In this document: one piece after another, positions 18,470 to 27,972 of the stretch
How positions within the stretch are numbered: the stretch's first letter is position 1
Layout of the letters: the number at the start of each line of letters is the position of its first letter
Assembly (NCBI GenBank): GCA_015709675.1
Contig: CP054182.1
Span: forward strand, 3,451,448 to 3,515,447
Direction of reading: 5' to 3'
Length of the DNA stretch: 64,000 nt
Source of the DNA: Ignavibacteriales bacterium
GTDB taxonomy: Bacteria; Bacteroidota; Ignavibacteria; Ignavibacteriales; Ignavibacteriaceae
Program-made: the position numbers and the translations under genes
Notes under the pieces: generated by a model
What the model saw: the letters and a program-made list of their open reading frames with translations, nothing else
The model's database searches: none
What the model was told of the DNA's origin: nothing

Positions 18470-19768
18470 CTAGAAGTTTTTAAAAAAATCAATGATGTTG
18501 GATATAACTCCCTTTCCGCTGTTTTTCTTCGAAGCGGCTGGAGTCGGTTTTTCCGGAGCAGTTTCGGGCTGAGCCGGAGTTTCTTTTTTCTCAGGGATCT
18601 CATAAGGAACAGATGCTGAACCTTCTTTACCGGGTGTGCCGCGCAGAAGCCCGAGCACAGTAGCAAATTCCGGTTTTTCCAGTTCGGGAAAATTCTTTGT
18701 TAATGACTGAAGCGGTACTCCCAGACGTGCTGGCAGTGAAAATACGGTGAACGCAAGATCAGTTGCACCTTTTAGCATTGAGCCGCCGCCGGTAAGAATG
18801 ATGCCCGCGCGAATTTTATTCTTGTGGCCTGAGCTGCGTATATCTATTTCAATGAGCTCAAACAGCTCTTTCATTCTTGAACCGACAATCTGTGTCAGAA
18901 GACTGAGAGGAATATGCGTGGATCCTCTTGCTCCCACACCCTTAATCAGAATATCTTCGTCATGCACGAATGCTGACTCAGTAGCATAGCCATATTTTCT
19001 CTTTAAGTCCTCGGCTTCATCCGTAACCACACCAAGCGCTTCGCGTATATCATTAGTAACAAGGTTACCGGCAATACCGAAGACTTTTGAATACTTAATC
19101 GTATTGTGATGAACGATTGCTATATCAGTGGTTCCTCCGCCGATATCAATCAGAAGTACTCCAAGATCAGCTTCATTATCTTCAAGTACTGACTGCGCTG
19201 AGGCGATTGGCTGGAGAATCAGATCACTTACCTGCAGACCAGCTTTCTCAACTACCTTTTTCAGATTAGTGACAGCTGAGTTCCCTGCAAGAACTATATA
19301 GTTCAGTGCTTCCAGTTTAATACCAGTCATCCCGATCGGATCATCAATACCGTTTTGATCATCAACGATAAATTCCTCCTGAATGATATGCAGGATTTGT
19401 TTTTCCGGCGGAAGTTTGATAAGCCGGACGTCTTTATCAAGACGGACAAGATCATCCTCAGTTACTTCATGTTCTGCATTAGTAATGGTTACATAATTCC
19501 TGTGCCGCAGGCTTGATATATGCTCGCCTGCAACTCCCACATTAACGGTACGGATTTTAATGCCAGCTCTGGTCTCTGCAATCTCCACGGCCTCACGTAT
19601 TGCGTCCACAGTCCTGCCGACGTTCATTATCATTCCTTTGGTCATCCCCTCAGATTTCGCCGTTCCGTAGCCGAGTACTGTGTACTGATCGTTTCCGGTC
19701 TTCTCAGCTATTACCACACATACTTTTGTGGTGCCCAGATCAAGAGCTGCTACAATATTCTTTGTCAT
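18470..19768 (-). CDS. ftsA: Cell division protein FtsA
   Basis: Actin-like ATPase that ties FtsZ filaments to the membrane. 432 residues. The phosphate-1 motif DLGTTKVCVVIAE is at the N-terminus, the inserted 1C subdomain lies around residues 85-165, and the phosphate-2 motif LLIDIGGGTTDIAI and adenosine motif GIILTGGGSMLKG are clear. A proline-rich linker leads to a C-terminal amphipathic helix, GVISNIIDFFKNF, the membrane anchor. Its start overlaps the ftsQ stop by four bases, as expected in this operon. Confidence 0.96.
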   Translation of the reverse strand: MTKNIVAALDLGTTKVCVVIAEKTGNDQYTVLGYGTAKSEGMTKGMIMNVGRTVDAIREAVEIAETRAGIKIRTVNVGVAGEHISSLRHRNYVTITNAEHEVTEDDLVRLDKDVRLIKLPPEKQILHIIQEEFIVDDQNGIDDPIGMTGIKLEALNYIVLAGNSAVTNLKKVVEKAGLQVSDLILQPIASAQSVLEDNEADLGVLLIDIGGGTTDIAIVHHNTIKYSKVFGIAGNLVTNDIREALGVVTDEAEDLKRKYGYATESAFVHDEDILIKGVGARGSTHIPLSLLTQIVGSRMKELFELIEIDIRSSGHKNKIRAGIILTGGGSMLKGATDLAFTVFSLPARLGVPLQSLTKNFPELEKPEFATVLGLLRGTPGKEGSASVPYEIPEKKETPAQPETAPEKPTPAASKKNSGKGVISNIIDFFKNF

Positions 19769-20529
19769 ATATTTGTCTCCTCCCGGTTATGGGTGGTAAT
19801 GTATACTTTTTTTCCGAATCTCATGTCTATATAATTACTGTTGCTCAGTAATGCCGTAAAATCTTTATTTTTTTGCATGCTTGAAGCAGCCGCTAACGCA
19901 TCAGGGAGCAAGTGCATTTGTGTCCGAATATAACCGCTGATACCGGCAAACATGAGCAGAACCTCTTTATCCTTTCTGAAAACAACTTCTGAGAGTTTGA
20001 CTCCCGGTGTCTTTACTGAAGGATGAAGAACAACGCTGCTGACAAGCCGTGCAACGGAATCTGTAACAGCCATTTTCCTGCCGGAAGAAGCAGTAAAGGA
20101 AATACCGCTTATCATGGGAAAATCCGTGTATTGCAGATTTTCTCTTACCGGAAGCACCTCACCTGCTGCGGTTAATAAGCCATAAGTTTCCTTATCTCTC
20201 ATCAATGCAATGATATCCTTTTCATGCAGCTTCACCTTCAGGATGTTTTTCTGGGTGAGAATTACATCCGCCTGTTCTATATAAGGATGTCTTTCAAGTA
20301 AAGCTTTCAGCTCATACGGGCTTTTTTCTTCAAAGTTTTTTCTGGTCTGCAGCCCTGACTGCGCAAGATATTCCCTTGCGGAGAGATATATATTATTGCC
20401 GAGCTGTACCTCCTGAATACGTTCATCCGGCTTTTCCATAAGTAGATGAGCCATCAGTCCTGTTATGCCTGCTATCACGAGCACCAGGAATGATACCTTG
20501 AGTATCTGGTACACTTTCTGCTTCTTCAT
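19765..20529 (-). CDS. ftsQ: Cell division protein FtsQ/DivIB
   Basis: A 254-residue single-pass membrane protein: basic N-terminus, one span (about residues 10-28), then a POTRA-type domain (about 35-105, with LKALLERHPYIEQADV and the strand ILKVKLHEKD) and a beta domain. Sequence identity to well-known FtsQ proteins is low, as is usual, so the call rests on the layout and on its place between murC and ftsA, overlapping both by four bases. It bridges early cytoplasmic and late periplasmic division proteins, together with FtsL. Confidence 0.85.
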   Translation of the reverse strand: MKKQKVYQILKVSFLVLVIAGITGLMAHLLMEKPDERIQEVQLGNNIYLSAREYLAQSGLQTRKNFEEKSPYELKALLERHPYIEQADVILTQKNILKVKLHEKDIIALMRDKETYGLLTAAGEVLPVRENLQYTDFPMISGISFTASSGRKMAVTDSVARLVSSVVLHPSVKTPGVKLSEVVFRKDKEVLLMFAGISGYIRTQMHLLPDALAAASSMQKNKDFTALLSNSNYIDMRFGKKVYITTHNREETNI

Positions 20530-21902
20530 TTGTTCTCTTTAAGCAGATTGATGAAAGACTCACCAAATTTCCAGATATCCCCTGCTCCCATGGTAACAAC
20601 GATATCACCCGCCACGGTTATTTCTTTCAGCAGCGCTGGCACTTCCTTTTTATCTTTGATATAGATTACGTTCTTATGGCCAAATCTGCGGGCTGCATCA
20701 GCAATCAATTCTCCGCTGACTCCCTCAATGGGTTCTTCACGGGCGGGATATACGTCTGTGCAGATAAATACGTCCGTATTAAGGAATGATCTGCCAAACT
20801 CCTCGTAAAAATCTCTGGTGCGGCTGTAAAGATGGGGCTGAAATACAGCAACCAGACGGCGGTCCCATCCGCTTCTGACTCCGGAAAGTGTTGCTGAAGT
20901 TTCCGTCGGGTGATGTGCGTAGTCATCAACCACCATGATCTCTTTATCATACTTCACTTCGAACCTCCGGTATACTCCGGTGAACTTCTCCAAAGCTTTT
21001 TTGATCGTCTCAAAAGGAATGCCAAGTTCAAGCGCGATACAGACTGCAACCAATGAATTCTTAACATTATGAACGCCCGGGATTTTTAATTCAATTCTTC
21101 CCAGATCCTTGCCAAGAAATTTAACGGTAAATTCACTCTTATTGGCAGTGTGAATAATATTAACAGCGCGTAAATCCGCCTGTGCCGTCAGACCGTATGT
21201 ATATACCTTTTTATTAATCTGCGGTATAATCTCTTGCAGGGCCGGTTCATCAAGGCAGAGAACCACAAATCCGTAGAATGGAACTTTGTTGGCAAATTCG
21301 ATGAATGCTGACTTGATATCTTCAAGGTCTTTGTAGGTATCAAGATGTTCTTTTTCAAGCGTGGTAATCGCTGCAATAGTCGGAGTAAGGCGCAGGAATG
21401 TTCTGTCAAACTCATCTGCTTCCACGACAATATATTCGCCGTTGCCAAGACGTGCATTCGTGCCGCCGAGTCCTGAGAGTTTACCGCCGACGATAATTGT
21501 AGGATCAATTCCTCCCTCTGTCAGAACAATACCGGTCATTGATGTGGTTGTGGTCTTACCATGAGTTCCTGCAATACCTATGCCGTATTTCATCCGCATG
21601 CACTCGGCAAGCATTTCGGCCCGTTTGATAACAGGTATTTTTCTTCTCCGGGCTTCAGAAACTTCCGGATTATCTTCTGTAACGGCTGAAGAATAAACTA
21701 ACACATCAACATCTTCAACATTTTCAGTTTTATGACCTTCGTAGATTTTCATTCCGAGAGACTCAAGCCGGTGCGTGATTTCAGTTAACGCTCTGTCTGA
21801 CCCGGAAATGGTAAATCCCTGATTAAGCAGTATTTCAGCCATCCCGCTCATGCCGATGCCGCCGATACCGACAAAATGAATTTTTTTGATATTCTTAAAC
21901 AT
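20526..21902 (-). CDS. murC: UDP-N-acetylmuramate-L-alanine ligase
   Basis: Adds L-alanine to UDP-MurNAc, the first amino acid of the stem peptide. 458 residues. It has an N-terminal Rossmann-like VGIGGIGMSGMAEIL, ATP loop GIAGTHGKTTTTSM, VVEADEFDRTFLRL in the central domain, and VDDYAHHPTETSATL at the start of the C-terminal domain, all standard for MurC. It overlaps murG by eight bases and ftsQ by four. The murB gene that often follows murC is not here. Confidence 0.97.
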   Translation of the reverse strand: MFKNIKKIHFVGIGGIGMSGMAEILLNQGFTISGSDRALTEITHRLESLGMKIYEGHKTENVEDVDVLVYSSAVTEDNPEVSEARRRKIPVIKRAEMLAECMRMKYGIGIAGTHGKTTTTSMTGIVLTEGGIDPTIIVGGKLSGLGGTNARLGNGEYIVVEADEFDRTFLRLTPTIAAITTLEKEHLDTYKDLEDIKSAFIEFANKVPFYGFVVLCLDEPALQEIIPQINKKVYTYGLTAQADLRAVNIIHTANKSEFTVKFLGKDLGRIELKIPGVHNVKNSLVAVCIALELGIPFETIKKALEKFTGVYRRFEVKYDKEIMVVDDYAHHPTETSATLSGVRSGWDRRLVAVFQPHLYSRTRDFYEEFGRSFLNTDVFICTDVYPAREEPIEGVSGELIADAARRFGHKNVIYIKDKKEVPALLKEITVAGDIVVTMGAGDIWKFGESFINLLKENK

Positions 21903-22992
21903 GTTCTGATTTTCTTTTTCTGTAAAGTGAGATCACTGATTCAGCAACAATCCGTGCTGCATCAGGTCTTGCAAATTTCTTTATATTGGTGCTCAGCTCA
22001 TTTCGCAGAGAAGCATCCGTAAGCAGTCTCTTAAATTCATCAGCAAGCCTGTTTTCAGCTTCTGATTCCCTTATCATCACCGCCGCACCTTTTTCCTGCA
22101 ACGCGCGTGCATTACCGGTCTGGTGATCATTCGCCACATTCGGAGAAGGAATAAGGATTGCCGGCAGACCATAATAAGCAAGCTCGGATATCGTCGTGGC
22201 ACCTGCACGGCAGATGGCCAGATCAGCAGCAGCATAATAGATATCCATTTGGTCTATAAAGGGCTTTACCTCTGCTCTTTCCGAGGCATAGTTTTTATAT
22301 GTTTCAAAATCATTTTTACCGGTCTGCCAGATTGTATATACAACTGACTCTTCGAAAATTTCCTTACACGCGGCTATTTTTCTGTTCATTGATCCGGCGC
22401 CAAGGCTTCCGCCAAGGATCAGAAGAACCTGGTTATCCGCAGGTATTCCCAGTTTGGTGCGTGCTTCCGCTTTTGACATCTGGTTCTCTGATTTGCGCAC
22501 GGGATTTCCTGTAACAACCGCATTTTTACGGTTGGAGATATACGCAGCTGAATCTTCATAATTAAGATGAATTTTCTCAGCATATCTCTGAAGCAGTTTT
22601 GTCGCAAGTCCCGGCACACTGTTCTGCTCCAGCAGTATCAGGGGAACTCCAAGCCACCGTGCTGCAAGCAGCGGGGTTACTGATACATATCCGCCTGAAC
22701 CGACTGCAATATCGGGTGATATCCTTTTTACCAATTTTCTTGCCTTTAGCAGCGTTGAGGCAAATTCAAAAAGATAAAGAATCAGTTTAACAATATTCTT
22801 TCTTGGCATTCCGCTGGACATCAGAGGTTCAAATCTGTATCCATGCTGAGGAACAACAGTGCTTTCAATTCTGTGAGGAGTACCTACAAACACGATTTCC
22901 GTATCTGCGTTCATCTGTTTTAATTCACCTGCTACTGCAAGCGCAGGGAAAAGATGACCGCCGGTTCCACCTCCTGAAAACAGCACTTTCAT
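21895..22992 (-). CDS. murG: Lipid II synthase MurG
   Basis: UDP-GlcNAc:undecaprenyl-pyrophosphoryl-MurNAc-pentapeptide GlcNAc transferase, a peripheral GT-B enzyme on the inner face of the membrane that finishes lipid II. 365 residues. The lipid-binding loop SGGGTGGHLFPALAVA is at the N-terminus. VGSGGYVSVTPLLAA, LLEQNSVPG, the second glycine loop LILGGSLGAGSMN, and CRAGATTISELAYYGLPAILIP (UDP-GlcNAc site) are intact. It overlaps ftsW by four bases. Confidence 0.96.
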   Translation of the reverse strand: MKVLFSGGGTGGHLFPALAVAGELKQMNADTEIVFVGTPHRIESTVVPQHGYRFEPLMSSGMPRKNIVKLILYLFEFASTLLKARKLVKRISPDIAVGSGGYVSVTPLLAARWLGVPLILLEQNSVPGLATKLLQRYAEKIHLNYEDSAAYISNRKNAVVTGNPVRKSENQMSKAEARTKLGIPADNQVLLILGGSLGAGSMNRKIAACKEIFEESVVYTIWQTGKNDFETYKNYASERAEVKPFIDQMDIYYAAADLAICRAGATTISELAYYGLPAILIPSPNVANDHQTGNARALQEKGAAVMIRESEAENRLADEFKRLLTDASLRNELSTNIKKFARPDAARIVAESVISLYRKRKSEHV

Positions 22993-24122
22993 TCAGATGC
23001 CTCCGGTAAAACCGCTGTATCACTTGGACCGGCCTCAGCAGCTCTTTCATTCGTTGAGGCGATATTTATCAGGATGCCAAATGCTGTACACATTGATAAC
23101 ATTGATGCGCCCCCCTGACTGATAAATGGCAGAGGGAGTCCGGTTGTCGGAAGCTTTCCGGTTGCAACCAGAATATTTACAAACGCATACAGGATGAATG
23201 AAAATGACACACCAAAGGCCAGATATTTACCGAATAAATTATTTGTATCCTTTGCAACTTTCATTCCGGCAAGAAAGAGTAACAGATAGAGCACAACAAT
23301 CAGCACCGTTATCAGGAAGCCCCATTCTTCGCCGATTATGCTGAAAATAAAATCACCCCACGCCTCTGGCAGAAAGTGATTGCTCATATTGCTCTTCCCT
23401 GCACCCAGTCCGAATATACCGCCGCTTCCTATTCCGATGATTGACTGCTGTATCTGAAATCCTGTCTCACCGCTCCCTGACATCCTGTTATAAAAATCAA
23501 TGATGCGGTCTTTGCCATGGCTTGTTGCAAATGCTCCTGCTGCAGCAGTGGTTAAAAGAACAAAACCTGTCAGAATAAGTTTGCTGAAGCGCAGTTTTGA
23601 TATATACAGCAGCCCGAGTCCGATCAGGATAAACATGATGCTGTTGCTCACGTTCGGAAGCCTGAAGATAATTGCCGCGGAAAGAATCAGCCAAAACAGC
23701 GGAAATACCTGGCCTTTCTTAAAATCATTTACCAGTTCCTCCTGCTTTGCAAGCATAGACGAAATATGTACGATAAATGCAAGCCGGGCAAACTCAATCG
23801 GCTGAACAGAAAATCCCATCAACGGCAGCGATCTTTTGGCACCTTTAACTTCTGATGCAAAAAAGAAAAGCGCAATGACGCCTATAAGCGAAAGAATCAG
23901 GCCAAAGATGCTGAATTTCCGCAGTGTTTCATAATGCAGATTGGCAAACAGAATCATAAGGGCAATGCCGATCAGCGCGAATACTGCCTGCTTCGTTAAC
24001 ATAAAAAATGAGTCACCGTATACTTTGGCACTGAATGCAAAACTTGCACTCAGCATCGGCAGCATTCCGAATGCAATCAGCAGTACCACAAGAATGAAAA
24101 TCAGGCGTGAAAGTTTTTTCAT
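22989..24122 (-). CDS. ftsW: SEDS-family peptidoglycan polymerase FtsW
   Basis: A 377-residue SEDS protein with about ten membrane spans, which polymerises glycan strands at the septum together with FtsI. The family segments QPIEFARLAFIVHISSML, ending in the long loop with HFLPEAWGDFIFSIIGEEWGF, and the C-terminal LPLPFISQGGASMLSM are present. It lies between murD and murG with four-base overlaps, the standard dcw place for ftsW rather than rodA. Confidence 0.94.
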   Translation of the reverse strand: MKKLSRLIFILVVLLIAFGMLPMLSASFAFSAKVYGDSFFMLTKQAVFALIGIALMILFANLHYETLRKFSIFGLILSLIGVIALFFFASEVKGAKRSLPLMGFSVQPIEFARLAFIVHISSMLAKQEELVNDFKKGQVFPLFWLILSAAIIFRLPNVSNSIMFILIGLGLLYISKLRFSKLILTGFVLLTTAAAGAFATSHGKDRIIDFYNRMSGSGETGFQIQQSIIGIGSGGIFGLGAGKSNMSNHFLPEAWGDFIFSIIGEEWGFLITVLIVVLYLLLFLAGMKVAKDTNNLFGKYLAFGVSFSFILYAFVNILVATGKLPTTGLPLPFISQGGASMLSMCTAFGILINIASTNERAAEAGPSDTAVLPEASE

Positions 24123-25468
24123 AAACTCAGTTCTTTCACGGTTTCTTTGAAAACTCTGCCCCGGTGCTCATAATTTTCAAACATATCAAAACTTGCACAG
24201 GCAGGAGAAAGCAGCACGGTATCTCCCTCTTTCCCCTCTTCAATACCCGCTGCAATACACTCTGCAAGATCTTTTTTATATACCACCGGAATTTTTCCTT
24301 CAAAATAACCGGTTATCTTCTGAGCAGAAGATCCAATCGCATAAATCTTTTTTACATTTCCCATGAGGGGGAAAAGTTCATCATAGTTATTCCCTTTATC
24401 CTGTCCGCCAAGAATCAGAATAACAGGTGTTGAAAAACTCTTCAGCGCAACTTTTACGGAATCAATATTTGTTGCTTTTGAATCATTCACAAATTCAATT
24501 CCCTTAATCTTTCCAGCGGGCTCAAGACGGTGTTCAACCGCCTCAAAACTGTAAAGTCCTTGTGAGAGTTTTTCATTTTCAATACCCGCGAATTTTGCTG
24601 CAATTATCACTGCCGCTGCGTTCTGCCAGTTATGAGCGCCTTTAATTCTGAGCTGCGCCGTATCTGCAGTAAATTCTGCTTTCGAACCGTTAACATATAC
24701 CAGTTTTCCCATCCGCAAATAAACGCCGTCGGTAACCGGCTCAGTCATGGAAAAAACAAACTGCCTTGCCTTTGTTTGCACCGGATACTCACTGAAAACC
24801 GGGTCATTGGCATTCAGAATAAGGATATCCCCCTGCTGCTGATTCATCGTAATTCTGTGTTTCGAACTGATATATTCAGCAAAGTTATTATTATAACGGT
24901 TCAGATGATCCGGGGTTATATTCAGAATCATAGCGGCAGCAGGTCTGAACTCAGTAATAGTATCAAGCTGAAAACTTGATACTTCAAGCGCAACAAAACC
25001 ATCCTCCGGAACATCCGCCGCAATTTCGGAAAAAGCGAATCCAATATTGCCTGCAGCAAAGCAGACTCTGCCCGACTGGCTTATCACATGATGCAGCAGC
25101 GAGGTAGTGGTTGTTTTTCCGTTCGTTCCGGTTACCGCAAGGATAGTACCTTTGCAGAACCATGACGCGAACTCTATCTCACTGATAAATGGTATTCCTT
25201 TTGCTGTCAGCTCTTTAAGCACAGGTGCGTTTGAGGGAACCCCGGGACTCACAATTACCAGTTCCGATTTATATATCCTGTCGCTGTGTCCTCCGGTCTC
25301 ATATGCAATGCCAAGCTCTGAAAGCGGTTTCAGAAAATCAGTGAGCTTCTCAGCCGGATTCATATCAGTAACAAACGGCACTGCCCCGAATCTCCGGGCA
25401 AGTTTAGCCGCTCCAACACCGCTGCGGACCGCGCCGATAATTCCGATATGTTTTCCTCTGATTTCCAT
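24119..25468 (-). CDS. murD: UDP-N-acetylmuramoyl-L-alanine-D-glutamate ligase
   Basis: Adds D-glutamate to the growing stem peptide. 449 residues. It shows an N-terminal UDP-binding domain (GIIGAVRSGVGAAKLARRFG), ATP loop AVTGTNGKTTTTSLL, the central LEVSSFQLDTI with metal ligands, and FVNDSKATNIDSVKVALKSF and LLSPACASFDMFENYEHRG in the C-terminal domain. Start and stop overlap mraY and ftsW by one and four bases. Confidence 0.96.
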   Translation of the reverse strand: MEIRGKHIGIIGAVRSGVGAAKLARRFGAVPFVTDMNPAEKLTDFLKPLSELGIAYETGGHSDRIYKSELVIVSPGVPSNAPVLKELTAKGIPFISEIEFASWFCKGTILAVTGTNGKTTTTSLLHHVISQSGRVCFAAGNIGFAFSEIAADVPEDGFVALEVSSFQLDTITEFRPAAAMILNITPDHLNRYNNNFAEYISSKHRITMNQQQGDILILNANDPVFSEYPVQTKARQFVFSMTEPVTDGVYLRMGKLVYVNGSKAEFTADTAQLRIKGAHNWQNAAAVIIAAKFAGIENEKLSQGLYSFEAVEHRLEPAGKIKGIEFVNDSKATNIDSVKVALKSFSTPVILILGGQDKGNNYDELFPLMGNVKKIYAIGSSAQKITGYFEGKIPVVYKKDLAECIAAGIEEGKEGDTVLLSPACASFDMFENYEHRGRVFKETVKELSL

Positions 25469-26577
25469 TATCTTATCTTAAATGATACCAGTGTAATAAT
25501 TGCAAAAATGATTCCGACGATATAAAACCGGGTTACAATTTTTGGCTCAGGCCAGCCAAGCTGTTCAAAATGATGATGAATCGGAGCCATCTTAAAAACT
25601 CTCCGTCCCTCACCATATTTTTTCTTTGTATACTTGAAATACAAACGCTGAATAATCACCGACAGCGTCTCAATAAAAAAAACCGCGCCAAGTATCGGTA
25701 TAAACAGTTCTTTTTTGATTAGTACTGCCATAATACCGAATGCACCGCCCAATGCCAGTGAGCCGGTATCCCCCATAAATACCTGTGCGGGATAGGAATT
25801 ATACCACAGAAACCCGAGTCCTGCACCCGCAAGTGCAGCCACATAAATTGTCAGTTCGCCTGAGCCGGGTAAATACATGATGTTAAGATATTTGGAGTAT
25901 ATCGCGTTGCCGCTTACATAGCAAAGAACAGCAAGAGCAAGCATCACAATCGTTATAAGTCCTATCGCCAGTCCGTCCAGTCCGTCAGTAAGATTAACCG
26001 CATTCGATGTTGCAGTAACAATAAATATCACCGCGGGGATATACAGGATGCCAAGATCCAGATTCACATTCTTAAGAAAGGGCATAGTGGTCATCGTATT
26101 ATAACCGCTGAAATCCCCTGACAGGTAAATGGTTACTCCAACGATCAGCCCGATACCTACCTGACCAAGCAGCTTATATCTTGCAATAAGCCCGTTAGGG
26201 AGCTTTTTGATTACTTTCAGATAATCATCCAGGAATCCCACACCGAAAAGCCAGAGCGTACCAAGCAGAATCAGCCACATATATACATTCAGAATATCTC
26301 CCCAGAGCACGGCGGGAACTACTCCTGAAAGAATAATAATGATGCCTCCCATGGTAGGAGTTCCAGCCTTTGACCAGTGATTTTTTGGTCCATCCGCCTT
26401 TTTCGCTTCTCCTATCTGATGTTTCTGCAGATATCCGATAATCTTCGGTCCCAGCCAGAAACTGATAATAAGCGCTGTAATTGCTGCCATTGCTGATCTG
26501 AACGTAATAAACCTGAACAGATCAAATCCCGGCGGATTATACGTCTTATTGAGGTATTCAAATAAATAGTAAAGCAA
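25468..26577 (-). CDS. mraY: Phospho-N-acetylmuramoyl-pentapeptide transferase
   Basis: Makes lipid I by moving phospho-MurNAc-pentapeptide onto undecaprenyl phosphate. 369 residues, ten membrane spans. The catalytic and Mg-binding signatures GTPTMGGIIIILSG, VGFLDDYLKV, NAVNLTDGLDGLAIG, FMGDTGSLALGG and MAPIHHHFEQLGW are all intact. It directly abuts murF. Confidence 0.97.
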   Translation of the reverse strand: MLYYLFEYLNKTYNPPGFDLFRFITFRSAMAAITALIISFWLGPKIIGYLQKHQIGEAKKADGPKNHWSKAGTPTMGGIIIILSGVVPAVLWGDILNVYMWLILLGTLWLFGVGFLDDYLKVIKKLPNGLIARYKLLGQVGIGLIVGVTIYLSGDFSGYNTMTTMPFLKNVNLDLGILYIPAVIFIVTATSNAVNLTDGLDGLAIGLITIVMLALAVLCYVSGNAIYSKYLNIMYLPGSGELTIYVAALAGAGLGFLWYNSYPAQVFMGDTGSLALGGAFGIMAVLIKKELFIPILGAVFFIETLSVIIQRLYFKYTKKKYGEGRRVFKMAPIHHHFEQLGWPEPKIVTRFYIVGIIFAIITLVSFKIR

Positions 26578-27972
26578 TTATGCTCCTGTTACAGGATTAA
26601 TGAACTGTTCCATACGCATACCGCGGGAACCTTTGAATAAGTATAATGCCTTCTCCGACCTGATACTCTTCAGATATGAGCTGAGCATCTCTCCATTATC
26701 GAAATAAATAATATTCTTCTTTTTATCCTGAATCACCTTAAACAGATGTCTCATCTGTTCACCGGTGAGAATTACTTCATCAATAGCCAGTTTCCTGATT
26801 ACCGGAGCAAGCGCGGTATGAAGTTTCACTGATTGTTCTCCCAGTTCAAACATATCACCAAGAACTGCTATTTTCTTTGCTCCGGATTCCATGCTGCTTA
26901 GTAGTCTCAGTGCTGCCTGCATTGAATTTGGATTGGCATTGTAGGTATCATCAATGATAACTGTATTGCCGGTTTTAATAAGTTCAAGCCGAGAACGTGC
27001 CGGCTTCACTTTTCTCATCCCTCTCAGGATATACGCTTCTGGCAGTCCTGCACTGTGCGCAAGTGCTGCGGCAGCAAGTATATTGCCAAGACTGTGTTCC
27101 CCAAGAAGCGGCATGGTAAATTCCGCTTTCAACTTTTTGCCGGTTATCTTTGCCTGACTAAAAAATCCTTTTTTCTGCTTCAGCATTCTGCCGGTATATG
27201 CAGCTTTTCCAGAAGTGCTGAATGTTACGGCATCTTTATATTTTTTTACAAGACCTTTCAGCAGGGCATCGTCAAGATTTAAGAATACCTTTCCTCCTCT
27301 TGCTGCGGTAAAGGTAAATATCGCCTCTTTTTCTTTTAGCACACCTCTCCGGTTTTTCAGATATTCAAGATGGCTGTCACCAATCACGGTTATAAGAGCA
27401 AGATCGGGCTGCGCGATTGAGGCAGTATATGGAATCTCGCCGAAGTGATTTGTGCCGAGTTCCAGCACCAGCATCTGTGTCGCAGCGTCACACCGGAATA
27501 TGGTAAGCGGAACTCCGATATGATTATTGTCATTTGCTCTCGTGCTCACAGTTCTGAATCTGGTTCCCAGAAGTGTGCTCAGTATATCTTTCGTAGTAGT
27601 CTTGCCATTGCTTCCGGTAATTGCGATCACTGTCGCGGAAAGTTTGTTTCTTCTGATACGGGCAAGAGAACCTAAAAACGCAGTTGTGTTGTCAGTAACA
27701 ATGTATCTCGCACTGCTTTCTGGCGCGGCATTCAGATTATAGTTCCTGTCAACCGCGATATATGCGGCACCTTTGGCAATCGCATCCTGAATGAAGGTAT
27801 GACCATCATGTTTTTCACCTCGCAGTGCTATATAAAGCGACCCAGCCGTCAGAGTTCTGGTGTCAATTGAAACAGTATCAATGCTGTATTCATCTGCCGG
27901 TGAAACAAGTTCCGTTCCGGTTATATTGAGTATTTCTTTTCCGTAGATCCGGATATCTGTTTTCTTAGCCAT
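26578..27972 (-). CDS. murF: UDP-MurNAc-tripeptide D-alanyl-D-alanine ligase
   Basis: Adds the D-Ala-D-Ala dipeptide. 464 residues. The N-terminal domain carries SIDTRTLTAGSLYIALRGEKHDGHTFI, then the ATP loop AITGSNGKTTTKDIL, LELGTNHFGEI in the central domain, and IIDDTYNANPNSMQAALRLL in the C-terminal domain. It overlaps murE by eight bases. Confidence 0.96.
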   Translation of the reverse strand: MAKKTDIRIYGKEILNITGTELVSPADEYSIDTVSIDTRTLTAGSLYIALRGEKHDGHTFIQDAIAKGAAYIAVDRNYNLNAAPESSARYIVTDNTTAFLGSLARIRRNKLSATVIAITGSNGKTTTKDILSTLLGTRFRTVSTRANDNNHIGVPLTIFRCDAATQMLVLELGTNHFGEIPYTASIAQPDLALITVIGDSHLEYLKNRRGVLKEKEAIFTFTAARGGKVFLNLDDALLKGLVKKYKDAVTFSTSGKAAYTGRMLKQKKGFFSQAKITGKKLKAEFTMPLLGEHSLGNILAAAALAHSAGLPEAYILRGMRKVKPARSRLELIKTGNTVIIDDTYNANPNSMQAALRLLSSMESGAKKIAVLGDMFELGEQSVKLHTALAPVIRKLAIDEVILTGEQMRHLFKVIQDKKKNIIYFDNGEMLSSYLKSIRSEKALYLFKGSRGMRMEQFINPVTGA